From positions 1 through 64,000 of the forward strand of contig JAEWMY010000026.1 of NCBI GenBank assembly GCA_023393015.1: a stretch of DNA of 64,000 nucleotides, in the 5' to 3' direction. The notes beneath the pieces were generated by a model. That model ran no database searches. It saw nothing but the letters and a program-made list of their open reading frames with translations, and was not told the origin of the DNA. The position numbers and the translations under genes were made by a program. Of the stretch, positions 39,633 through 47,532 are shown piece by piece. The DNA is from Spirochaetota bacterium. Its GTDB lineage: Bacteria > Spirochaetota > Spirochaetia > Treponematales > Treponemataceae. Positions within the stretch are counted from its first letter, which is position 1; each line of letters starts with the position of its first letter.

Positions 39633-40838
39633 TTACGACCGGGCCTGTTCGCGCGGGATAAGGGCGGCGCCCTCTTCCTTAGTCAGGGGACGCGAGACTT
39701 GCACGCTGTATTCTCCCGTCTCGATCACCTTCGGCGTGCCGTCCGCCTTGACCTCGCCGACGAGCTGTACGACGGGATATTTCGGGTTTTCGGGATTGAC
39801 GTCGACGACCTGCGCGATCTTGTTGTTCGATAGCAGCACGTACAGGCCGATCGGGTACAGCGAAAGCGAAAAGAGCAGGGCGCGTATGATGGTCTCGTCG
39901 TACTGCTTTCCCTGGTTTTTCATGATGTCCAGGATGCCCGAATAGGCGTCACGAGCCTCCTTGTAGGGGCGCGGCGCCGTCACCGCCTCGTACGAGCAGG
40001 CAACGGCGATAATCTTCGAGTATATCGAGATCTTTTCCTTCGAAAGCTTTCTCGGATAGCCTTCGCCGTTCTCGCGTTCGTGATGCTCGAGGACGCCGAG
40101 GCAGATATTGAGCGGGAACGAGAACTCCCTGAGGATATTGTAGGATATGACCGGGTGGGTGAGGATGGCGTTCTTCTCGGCCGGCGTCAGGGCCTTGTTG
40201 CCCATGTAGAGCTGGGGCGGAAGGCGAACCATCCCGATCTCGTGCAGGATGCACGACACGCCGAGCTCGATCAGCTTGTGGATCGGAAACTTCAGCTGCA
40301 GGCCGATGACGATCGCGAAGACCGTCGAGCGCATCGAGTGCACGACGAGGTAGTTCTTGTCCCGGTGTTCCTGCGTCGGCTGGATGCGAAGCACGAACTT
40401 CCTGTTCTCGCGTATGAAGTCGCACATCTCCTTTACGCGATCCGATATCGCCTGCAGGTTCAGGTCCTTCCTCGTGACGTACTTCGTATACACGTCCGCG
40501 ATGAATTCCTGATACTCGTAGTATTCCTTTTCGACGAACTCGTAGCGGTTTTCCTCGCTTACGGGTTGCGTCGGGCGCGATTCCTCCGCCGGCTCGCGCG
40601 TCTCGTCGCCTCCTTCCGCGGGGATCGCGCCGGCCATGGTAACGAGGGGCCGAAAGACGGGCTGCTCGCCCATGATTCCCTCGGAGTAGATCTTGAGGAA
40701 CTCCCAGTCCCTGAGGGCGCGCTTGAACTCGGCGCCGATGGGTACGCCGGGCGTCAGGAGGAGGAACTTTTTGTCGAGCCAGGCGTCTTCGCTGAAGAAG
40801 AACCCCTCTGTCAGGTCGGTAACGTTAAACGTATTCAC
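39633..40838 (-). CDS. HD-GYP-type protein with altered metal motif
   Basis: 401-residue cytoplasmic protein. An N-terminal region of about 150 residues (with an acidic linker near 75-95) precedes an HD-GYP-like domain (about 160-330). Recognisable elements are H167 in VVHSMRS, the LHEIGM site (199-203), HPVISYNIL (228-236) and EHHERENGEGYP (251-262). The canonical HDIGK reads HEIGM here, so the metal-site aspartate and the following lysine are replaced, although HHE..GxGYP is intact. It may be a weak or regulatory c-di-GMP phosphodiesterase. GTG start with a GGGGAAA site. It is divergent from the two-TM gene. Confidence 0.82.
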   Translation of the reverse strand: MNTFNVTDLTEGFFFSEDAWLDKKFLLLTPGVPIGAEFKRALRDWEFLKIYSEGIMGEQPVFRPLVTMAGAIPAEGGDETREPAEESRPTQPVSEENRYEFVEKEYYEYQEFIADVYTKYVTRKDLNLQAISDRVKEMCDFIRENRKFVLRIQPTQEHRDKNYLVVHSMRSTVFAIVIGLQLKFPIHKLIELGVSCILHEIGMVRLPPQLYMGNKALTPAEKNAILTHPVISYNILREFSFPLNICLGVLEHHERENGEGYPRKLSKEKISIYSKIIAVACSYEAVTAPRPYKEARDAYSGILDIMKNQGKQYDETIIRALLFSLSLYPIGLYVLLSNNKIAQVVDVNPENPKYPVVQLVGEVKADGTPKVIETGEYSVQVSRPLTKEEGAALIPREQARS

Positions 40839-40854
40839 TTATCGTTTCCCCTGT

Positions 40855-40862
40855 AGTATACT
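40855..40862. promoter_or_regulatory. Overlapping divergent -10 boxes
   Basis: The palindrome AGTATACT carries TATACT on both strands: plus strand 40857-40862 for the two-TM gene, minus strand 40860-40855 for the HD-GYP gene. Both starts lie about 17-25 nt away with ribosome sites (GGGAG; GGGGAAA). Confidence 0.5.
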
Positions 40863-40886
40863 CCCGCGTGTCCACGGGAGTACCAC

Positions 40887-41735
40887 ATGAAATTCAGGAT
40901 ACTATTCGCCTTATTTAATATCGTACTGTTTTTCGCGTTCCTTTCCATAATTTTTCTTCCTTTTTTCGCGGTGTCGCCCTCGTTCATGGCGCAGTTCTGG
41001 AAGGACCACGCGGCGGTTCCCGTATTTTTCGTTCTTTGTCTCGTGGCGCTCAATGTCCTCTTTGCCGTCAATTGGCCGGTTCTTTCGCTGCTCGAGCGGG
41101 AAGACTGGCCGGCCTTGGCCACGTATCTCGAGGCGACCGTTCTCGGGAAAAACCGCTTTTCGCGCAGATTGATACGCCTGTTTCTGGAATCGCATGTCCT
41201 TTTGGGCGATTTTCCCCCGATAGAAACCCTTTCCGACCGGCTCGAGCGGGCAAAGCCGGCCCTTTGGCGCGAATTTTCCCCGCGGATAGCCGCGGCGTGC
41301 ATCCTTTCGGGGGCGTATTCCCGCGCCGCCGAGACCGCTTCCGCCGCCCTTGAGTCCCGCGTATCACGGCAAACGCGCGAATGGTGCGCCTTCTACGTGG
41401 GGCTCGCCCGGTATATGCAAAAAGACTATTCGAAGGCCGTAGCGGCCTTCATCCCGCTCGCCCGAGACGGGGCCGATCCCCTCGTCGTCGCCCTGTCCGG
41501 CTATCTCTGCACGGTAGGCGCCGACCGTCTCGCGGGCGTCTCCGGCAAGGCCGACGCGGACGTACCGTTCCCGGTCGAGGCCCCGCTCGCCTCCCGCGAG
41601 GCACGGGACCGGATAGCGTCCCGATTCGGGAAGGACGCCTGGAGAAAGTACCTCGAGCGCGAACGCGCCGATATCCGGATCGTACTCCTCGGTTCCCTTG
41701 CCGATCAGGCCTCCTCCTGGCTTTTTACCGCCTGA
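40887..41735 (+). CDS. Two-TM protein with TPR-like helical domain, unknown
   Basis: 282-residue protein not recognised. Two hydrophobic helices (about 5-30 and 43-65) anchor it in the membrane. The rest is helical and cytoplasmic, with a short TPR-like stretch (AACILSGAYSRAAETASAALES; about 131-190) and a later YMQKDYSKAVAAFIPLA that fits a tetratricopeptide unit. The first helix contains an FF-rich pattern. GGGAG precedes the ATG at good spacing. It sits between the HD-GYP gene and the Maf-like glycosyltransferase and ends at a bidirectional terminator. A scaffold role is only a guess. Confidence 0.7.
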   Translation: MKFRILFALFNIVLFFAFLSIIFLPFFAVSPSFMAQFWKDHAAVPVFFVLCLVALNVLFAVNWPVLSLLEREDWPALATYLEATVLGKNRFSRRLIRLFLESHVLLGDFPPIETLSDRLERAKPALWREFSPRIAAACILSGAYSRAAETASAALESRVSRQTREWCAFYVGLARYMQKDYSKAVAAFIPLARDGADPLVVALSGYLCTVGADRLAGVSGKADADVPFPVEAPLASREARDRIASRFGKDAWRKYLERERADIRIVLLGSLADQASSWLFTA

Positions 41736-41740
41736 AGGCA

Positions 41741-41771
41741 AAAAAAAAGACCGTATCGAGGAGATACGGTC
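41741..41771. terminator. Bidirectional intrinsic terminator
   Basis: Perfect 9-bp stem GACCGTATC (41749-41757) / GATACGGTC (41763-41771), loop GAGGA. An eight-A run on the left makes it a strong minus-strand terminator for the glycosyltransferase gene; on the plus strand the T-tract is weaker. Confidence 0.85.
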
Positions 41772-41817
41772 AGTTTGTACACATTCAACGGCGACTGGAC
41801 GTCACTCTCGTTCGCCG

Positions 41818-43698
41818 TTACTCGGTGCACCCTGTACTCCTTTTATCGGCACCCTCCCCGGGTTTCTTGAATTCTTTTTTTCCGCTTGCGATGAGTCCGA
41901 GGTTTCGGTTCCCCGCCTCGACGAGTGCCTCGTAGAGGCGGCGTGAGGCCTCGAGGGGACTCGCGTCCTTCGTCGCGTCGGACGCGAGGGAGAATACCAT
42001 GGCCGCGACCTCTTTCGCCTCGCTCGCGAGTATCGTTCGGTCGATTTCCTCAAGAGTCGAGAGTATCTCCCGCTGACGCGATCGGGAAACGCCCGGTCTC
42101 ATCCCCTCTACCGAAAGCCGTTTCCCCCGTTCCGCGAGGCGAACTATACCCTCTACGGCTTTTACCAGGCGGTCAAGGGCCAGGTCGAAGGCGCGGGCGT
42201 CGTCAGGGCCGGTTTCTGGCCGCGACAGGGCGTCCGCCATGCGGGCGTCGATCTCTCCGCGCTTGTCCGGCAGCGCGGCGACATCGTCGGTTCGGGCGAC
42301 GCCGATTCCGGGTATGCGTACCCCCTCGGGCGTCAACGTGTACGTCGGACGGGCGGAATTCGCCGCGATTTTGCTTTCGAACCACCAGGCGTAGAGGATG
42401 AGCCGCTTGTCGGTCAGGAGACTCCCGCCGGAGTAATCGCTTACCGCCCGGAGGCCCGTCGCGGTAAGGGCGCGGAAACCGGCAGTTTCCGCGGGCTCGA
42501 GGCGCGTCGAGACGGCGTGAGACCGTTCCTCGAAGACGCTCCCGGAAAAATGCGTGCGCTTGCCCGGATATCCGAGGTCGAGGCCCGCCATATAGATCGC
42601 CTCCGCGCCCGAGTACCGGGCGAAGTCCCAGGCTGTCGTAGACACGGAACCTCCCGCGCCGAGCTCGGCTCGCGCGAACGCGCGCGACTCGAGATACCGC
42701 CCGAGCGGGAAGAGCGAGGCGCACAGGCACACGCGGGCGCAGGGGAATCGGAGCACGGCGGGCCATACCGCCGATTCCGCGATCAGGACCGAGCGCGGGC
42801 AGGAAAGCGAGTCGAGATGGCGGAAGTTCCAGTATTGCGGGTCGACGAGCACTATGAAGTCCGGCTCGACGCCGACGGAAAGACACGCCCTGACGGCGGT
42901 GTCGACCGCGATAACGACGCATCGGCGCGCGAGGGCGGGAAGGCGCGGCAATACGGAGTCGAGCGAGGGGCCCGCGGCGAGCACGAGGGCGGGTAGTCCC
43001 GCCGCGAAATTCTCGTAAGCCTCGATGCCTCCGCGTTCGCGCAGGTGCGGAAGGTTTTTGCACATGTTCCTGAGCCACAGATCCCCGAACTTCCGGAGGG
43101 TATTCGCGTTGATCTCGCGCTTTTCGCGCGTTCGCGCCCTGACCTCGCGGAATTCGTCCCACCAGGGCTTGTTGGGCGAGACGAGGGCGGCGGATTCGAA
43201 CGAGGCTATGTCCGGCAGTCCGACGCGCTCCGGCACGCCCGCGGCTTCCGAGGCGGGGATGCCGGCGACTATGACGAGGTTCGGGTGTGAAAGGAGGCCC
43301 TCGAGGGGGCGCGAGGCGAGAAAGGCCATCAGTACCGAAAGTTCCGGCTCGACGATGAGTATCGGCGCGGCCGGGTACCGCGCCGCGTAAAGCTCGGGAA
43401 GGTATCCGAGTCCGCAACCGCAAAAGAGGCAGCCCTCGGAGTCGAAGACGCCCCGCGCGGCGAAGGCGCGTTCGGCCTCCCGCACCGGATCGACCTTCGA
43501 ATGTACGAAGGACCCCGCGACCGAAAGCGTCGGCGAACCCGAGGACGACGCGACGAGTTCGCACGACGCGGGCAGCAGGTCCCGCGTCCGTTCGGCCTCG
43601 GCGTCCGAGGCGAGTCCCGTCAGGGCCGCGAGGTCGGGAAACCTCCGCGCGAAAAGCTCCCGGTTTTTCCGGAAGGCGTCATTCAAGTCCAAGTTCAA
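41818..43698 (-). CDS. Maf/MptE-like motility-associated glycosyltransferase
   Basis: 626-residue cytoplasmic protein of the 6-hydroxymethylpterin pyrophosphokinase MptE-like (DUF115) / motility accessory factor family. The N-terminal region (1-190) includes CGCGLGYLPE and a PILIVEPELSVLMAF nucleotide-like segment. The central DUF115 domain (about 200-400) has ALVLAAGPSLD, VVIAVDTAVRACL, DFIVLVDPQYWN and AGLDLGYPGKRTH. The C-terminal 200 residues are helical. Maf proteins transfer nonulosonic acids to flagellin. In spirochaetes a role in flagellar filament glycosylation is plausible. The gene overlaps the end of the PBP gene by 20 bp. Confidence 0.82.
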   Translation of the reverse strand: MNLDLNDAFRKNRELFARRFPDLAALTGLASDAEAERTRDLLPASCELVASSSGSPTLSVAGSFVHSKVDPVREAERAFAARGVFDSEGCLFCGCGLGYLPELYAARYPAAPILIVEPELSVLMAFLASRPLEGLLSHPNLVIVAGIPASEAAGVPERVGLPDIASFESAALVSPNKPWWDEFREVRARTREKREINANTLRKFGDLWLRNMCKNLPHLRERGGIEAYENFAAGLPALVLAAGPSLDSVLPRLPALARRCVVIAVDTAVRACLSVGVEPDFIVLVDPQYWNFRHLDSLSCPRSVLIAESAVWPAVLRFPCARVCLCASLFPLGRYLESRAFARAELGAGGSVSTTAWDFARYSGAEAIYMAGLDLGYPGKRTHFSGSVFEERSHAVSTRLEPAETAGFRALTATGLRAVSDYSGGSLLTDKRLILYAWWFESKIAANSARPTYTLTPEGVRIPGIGVARTDDVAALPDKRGEIDARMADALSRPETGPDDARAFDLALDRLVKAVEGIVRLAERGKRLSVEGMRPGVSRSRQREILSTLEEIDRTILASEAKEVAAMVFSLASDATKDASPLEASRRLYEALVEAGNRNLGLIASGKKEFKKPGEGADKRSTGCTE

Positions 43699-45547
43699 CG
43701 GTCATTCCTTCGGTTACCGGCGTTCCCGGCGGGGGGCTTTGCGAGACGACGTACCCGTCGCCGCTGATGAGCACGCGTATGTCGGTGCGGGTGAGCAGGG
43801 GCGTCAACATGCGTTTGGAAACGCCCGCGAGGTTCGGCATGGTATCCCCGATCTGGACTGGCCGGTTCGCCGGCACGGGGATGATCCCTGTGTGCCTGAC
43901 GGACGGGGCTTGCGCCCTCCCTATGCCGAGATAGTCGATGACGACGTTCGCCGCGCGCGAGATGACCGGAGCCGCGATCCTTCCGCCGTAGGTTTCCCCC
44001 ACCGGCTTGATTATGGCGACGTATTGAATAATCTCCGGGTCTCCGACGGGGTAGATTCCGATACAGCTCGAGATGAAGTCCTTCGTGCTGTACCTGCCGC
44101 GTTCCGGATCGAGCATCTGCGCCGTACCCGTCTTGACCGCCATCGGAACGTCGCCGACCGAGGCCTTCGTTCCCGTTCCCGTCTCGGAAGTGGTCCACAT
44201 GTAATCGAGTATGCGCGCCGCGGTCTCCGGCTTGAGGATTCGCCCGAGGCTCGTCGTTTCGTGTTCGTACACCGGGATCCCGTCGCGGGTGTAGAGGCGC
44301 GAGAGGAGCGAGAGCTTCACGCGTTCCCCGCCGTTCGCGAGCGCGGTCGCCGCCCCGACGATTTGAAGCGCCGAAACGGAAATCTCCTGGCCGATCGCGA
44401 TGGTCGGTTTCGACCGCGCGGACCAGCCGCTTCTCGGGGCGAAGAGACCGGTCGTCTCGCCGGGGAGCTCGATCCCCGTTTTAGCGCCGAAGCCGAAATC
44501 CCTGAGCTTACGCTCGAAGTCGGCCGGTGAGACGCGCTCGGACAGTTGCGCCGTCCCGTCGTTGCAGGAGAGCCTGAGGATGTCCCGGGCCGTGACCCAG
44601 CCGTGCCTGTCGAGGCATTTGATGCTGATGGTCTCGCCGCCTCCCGTCTCGAGGGTATAGGCGCCGTCGCAGAGGAACACGTCCTTGTCGGCTCCGATTT
44701 CCCGGTCGAGCACCGCGGCGACCGAGAATATCTTGAATACCGATCCCGGCTCGTAGGCGTAGAGCGCGGGGCGGTCCTTCCGTTCCGTCGTCATGCTGAG
44801 CGGATACGTATTCAGGTTCGCGGAGGGTTCGCTGACGTACGAAAGGATCTCGCCGGTTTTCGCGCGGACGGTCAGTATCATGACCGCCTCCGCCTTCGTT
44901 TCTTCCATCACGGAGCGGGCGACTTTTTCCAACTCGTACTGGATTGCCCCGTCTATCGTGAGCATCACGTTGTAGCCGGCCTTGTTTTCTGACGCGGACG
45001 TCTCTGGCGGCGGGGAGAGGATGTCCTGAAAGGAGTACTCGACGCCGGTCAGTCCCCTGCCGTCGTCGCCGAGAAAGCCCACGACGTGGGAGGCGAGGGC
45101 GTTTTCCGGATAGGTCCTGCTTTGCACCGGCTCGAGGCGGATGCCGCGCAGGCGTCCCCGCGCGATGGCGTCGGACACGGCCGTCTTTTCCGTCTCGCTG
45201 ATCTTTTTCTTGAGGTAGAAGAAATCGCCCGTTTGGGCTTCGAGGCTCGAAAGCAGCTCGGCCTCGTCGAGGGAACACGCCGGCGCGATGGCCGCCGCGA
45301 ACGCCTCCTTGTCCTTGATGACCGATCTCGTTATCGCGATGTTGTAGAGGGTCGTCTGCACCGCGAGTATCTTTCCGCTTCTGTCGAGTATGGATCCGCG
45401 GTCGACCGAAATCCTGGCTTGCGTCTGGGCGGGGGCGGGCGATAGCATGACGACGCCGTAGCGGACGATGACGATTGCGACGAGGGCCGCAAGGGCGAGC
45501 GAGAGGACGACGAGTCTGCCCTTGGGGACGAAATCGTTCATTTCCAT
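43679..45547 (-). CDS. Class B penicillin-binding protein with C-terminal PASTA domain
   Basis: 622-residue FtsI-like transpeptidase. N-terminal anchor (about 11-35), non-catalytic pedestal (SVDRGSILDRSGKILA), then the penicillin-binding domain with SVFK (269-272), SCN (327-329) and KTG (472-474). The C-terminus (about 555-622) is a single PASTA-like domain (IGDTMPNLAGVSKRM, VVSQSPPPGTPV). It cross-links peptidoglycan at the septum or side wall. Two ATGs are possible (45547 and 45541); the first has AAGG close upstream, and the second overlaps the lepB stop. It follows lepB directly and precedes the glycosyltransferase. Confidence 0.92.
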   Translation of the reverse strand: MEMNDFVPKGRLVVLSLALAALVAIVIVRYGVVMLSPAPAQTQARISVDRGSILDRSGKILAVQTTLYNIAITRSVIKDKEAFAAAIAPACSLDEAELLSSLEAQTGDFFYLKKKISETEKTAVSDAIARGRLRGIRLEPVQSRTYPENALASHVVGFLGDDGRGLTGVEYSFQDILSPPPETSASENKAGYNVMLTIDGAIQYELEKVARSVMEETKAEAVMILTVRAKTGEILSYVSEPSANLNTYPLSMTTERKDRPALYAYEPGSVFKIFSVAAVLDREIGADKDVFLCDGAYTLETGGGETISIKCLDRHGWVTARDILRLSCNDGTAQLSERVSPADFERKLRDFGFGAKTGIELPGETTGLFAPRSGWSARSKPTIAIGQEISVSALQIVGAATALANGGERVKLSLLSRLYTRDGIPVYEHETTSLGRILKPETAARILDYMWTTSETGTGTKASVGDVPMAVKTGTAQMLDPERGRYSTKDFISSCIGIYPVGDPEIIQYVAIIKPVGETYGGRIAAPVISRAANVVIDYLGIGRAQAPSVRHTGIIPVPANRPVQIGDTMPNLAGVSKRMLTPLLTRTDIRVLISGDGYVVSQSPPPGTPVTEGMTVELGLE

Positions 45548-46050
45548 ACTACCTTGCCCCTCACGCTGTCCGCGGATACGAAACCGTAATCCCGCGAATC
45601 CCGCGACTCATTCATGTTGTCTCCCAGCGCGAATATCATCCCGTCCGGCACCCGCGCCGTTCCGCATAGTTTCCTGTACTGGCCTTCGTTCAGGGGAATG
45701 ACTCGATCCCCCGCACGAACACTATACCCCCCTTCGTTCGAAAACTCCAGCGGAGCGCCCGCGCCCGCGACGCAGCGCTTGATCACGTAACGGCCGAGAA
45801 TCGGGTAGATTACGACGTCTCCGGCCTCGGGGACGCCCCATCGCGCGATATAGCGGTTGGCGAACGGGACGGGTATGCCCCACGCGAGCTTGAATTCGAC
45901 GACGAAGGATCCCTGCTCGAGCGCGGGCAGCATGGAAGGTCCCGAGACGCGCATGATGTCGAGCGCGAAGAGCTTGACGACGAGGGCTCCGAGGAAAACG
46001 GCGAAGAATACGGTCGAGTGCGAGCGATGCGCGTTCATGGGTGAATACAT
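45538..46050 (-). CDS. lepB: Signal peptidase I
   Basis: About 170 residues. One membrane helix near the N-terminus (STVFFAVFLGALVVKLFAL) is followed by the catalytic serine in VSGPSMLPAL, the general-base lysine in RYVIKRCVAGAG, and the GDNMNESRDSR box. All catalytic motifs of type I leader peptidases are present. It cleaves signal peptides on the outer face of the inner membrane. The start is uncertain: ATG at 46050 (4 nt after a GATAAT box) or ATG at 46038. A longer reading to 46101 overlaps the divergent promoter. The stop overlaps or touches the PBP start. Confidence 0.88.
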   Translation of the reverse strand: MYSPMNAHRSHSTVFFAVFLGALVVKLFALDIMRVSGPSMLPALEQGSFVVEFKLAWGIPVPFANRYIARWGVPEAGDVVIYPILGRYVIKRCVAGAGAPLEFSNEGGYSVRAGDRVIPLNEGQYRKLCGTARVPDGMIFALGDNMNESRDSRDYGFVSADSVRGKVVWK

Positions 46051-46087
46051 TCTAATTATCCGGGAAGGTTCTGTCGATACTCTTTCT

Positions 46088-47206
46088 ATGGACGTCATCA
46101 ACGTTTTACAGCCCGATAACCACGTCAGCGGCCGACGCCTTCCCGCCGCGCGCGTACCGCGCGGATTCGGGCTCGGACTCCCGCGTCAGGAGCCGGTTTT
46201 CGCCGCGGAGAGCGCGACGGAAGGATCCCGCGCCGCGTCCGCGACTTCGTATCGATACCCGGCCCTGGCCTCGTTTCCGATAGCCTTCTTTTTCGCCGCG
46301 GCCGCGCTCATCGTCCTTTCTCCCGCGATCCAGCGTCGCGTCGGCCATTACCGGCTCGGCCGCCTTTCCTTTTCGGCGGATTCCTCGCTCGAGGCCTCCA
46401 TGCGCGTTCTCGCGTCCCCGGAAACGCTCGCGGCCGAACTTTCGTCGGACTCGCCTCCGGAAGTTCCGGCCTCGATCCGTCCCGTTTCGTTCGCGAAGTA
46501 CACGGTAAAAAACGGCGACACGGTCAGCGCCATCCTCGCCCGTTTCGGGCTCAAGAACCTGGGAACGCTCATCTCGGTCAACTCGATCGGCAACGCGCGC
46601 AAGCTCCGACAGGGTCAGACGCTCAGCATCCCCTCGATGGACGGTGTTTCCCACGTCGTGGTCCGGGGCGATACCCTTCAATCCCTTTCGGGGCGGTATT
46701 CCGTCCCGATGACGGCGCTGCTTGACGCGAACGACCTTTCGACCAGTGAGCTTTCGATCGGCCAGCGACTGTTCGTTCCGGGGGCCGCGCTCTCCTCGAC
46801 CGCGCTGAGGAAGGCCCTCGGAGAGTATTTCGCCCGACCGCTCATCGGCAGGCTTACGTCCCCGTTCGGGTACCGCAAGGATCCCTTTACCGGCGTGCGA
46901 ACCTTCCATACCGGCATTGACCTCGCGGCGCCTACCGGTACCGCCGTGAAGGCGACCCTCGACGGAAAGGTCGCCACCACGGGATATTCGACCGTGTACG
47001 GCAACTACGTGATACTCACGCATCCGGAGGGCTACCAGTCGCTGTACGCCCACCTGAGCTCCGTCGGCGTCAAGCGCGGCCAGAGCGTGAGCCAAAGCGC
47101 AGTAATCGGCAGGGTCGGGAATACGGGCTATTCGACCGGAAGCCATTTGCATTTCTCCGTATACAAGAACGGCAAGATGATAGATCCCCGCTCGGTACTG
47201 AAATAA
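46088..47206 (+). CDS. LysM-M23 family peptidoglycan endopeptidase
   Basis: 372-residue envelope protein. A cytoplasmic N-terminal tail (about 55 residues) and a membrane helix (about 60-78, FPIAFFFAAAALIVLSP) precede two LysM-like repeats (about 138-185, TVKNGDTVSAI; 189-235, VVVRGDTLQSL). The C-terminal peptidase M23 domain has HTGIDLA and HLHFSVY zinc motifs and SPFGYRKDP. It should bind and cut, or activate cutting of, peptidoglycan cross-links. The ATG at 46088 is 6 nt after GATACT; a longer reading would cross the lepB gene and is rejected. It diverges from lepB. Confidence 0.88.
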   Translation: MDVINVLQPDNHVSGRRLPAARVPRGFGLGLPRQEPVFAAESATEGSRAASATSYRYPALASFPIAFFFAAAALIVLSPAIQRRVGHYRLGRLSFSADSSLEASMRVLASPETLAAELSSDSPPEVPASIRPVSFAKYTVKNGDTVSAILARFGLKNLGTLISVNSIGNARKLRQGQTLSIPSMDGVSHVVVRGDTLQSLSGRYSVPMTALLDANDLSTSELSIGQRLFVPGAALSSTALRKALGEYFARPLIGRLTSPFGYRKDPFTGVRTFHTGIDLAAPTGTAVKATLDGKVATTGYSTVYGNYVILTHPEGYQSLYAHLSSVGVKRGQSVSQSAVIGRVGNTGYSTGSHLHFSVYKNGKMIDPRSVLK

Positions 47207-47240
47207 CGGGCGTTCGGGGGCCGTTCGCGCCCGTATGTGG

Positions 47241-47246
47241 TATAAT
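47241..47246 (+). promoter_or_regulatory. -10 box of the zinc-ribbon gene
   Basis: TATAAT, 20 nt before ATG at 47267, with AAGGGG between. No good -35 at 17 bp, so readthrough from the M23 gene may also contribute. Confidence 0.45.
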
Positions 47247-47266
47247 CGAATGTAAGGGGTAGCGTT

Positions 47267-47521
47267 ATGGATAAAACGACCATATGTCACGCGTGCGGCA
47301 GGACCATGGACGGCGCGTTCCGCTATTGTCCGTGGTGCGGAAAGGCCTCGCTCGACGCGGGTGACGCGCGCGATGTCGCCGAGCGGATGGATCGCGTGTT
47401 CGACCGGCTCGCCGAGATGCAGCGCGACGACGCCTTCGCCCGTTTCGACAGGATGGAGCTCGCCCTCGGAAGCCTCGAGCTCGAACTCTCGCGGATGGTC
47501 GCCGTATCACATTCAGCATGA
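47267..47521 (+). CDS. Small zinc-ribbon protein
   Basis: 84-residue protein with an N-terminal zinc ribbon, CHAC...CPWC (cysteines at about 7, 10, 22 and 25), followed by a charged helix (VAERMDRVFDRLAEMQRDD). The target is unknown; such proteins often regulate through metal binding or protein contacts. AAGGGG precedes the ATG. Its stop overlaps an ATG of the next gene, so it is coexpressed with the propeller-deacetylase-like protein. Confidence 0.75.
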   Translation: MDKTTICHACGRTMDGAFRYCPWCGKASLDAGDARDVAERMDRVFDRLAEMQRDDAFARFDRMELALGSLELELSRMVAVSHSA

Positions 47522-47532
47522 CAGGAACCCGT

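Noticed and set aside
47518..47532. ATG at 47518 as start of the propeller protein
   Set aside because: It has no ribosome site, while ATG at 47533 has AGGA at 7 nt and starts directly with the signal peptide; the choice is not certain.
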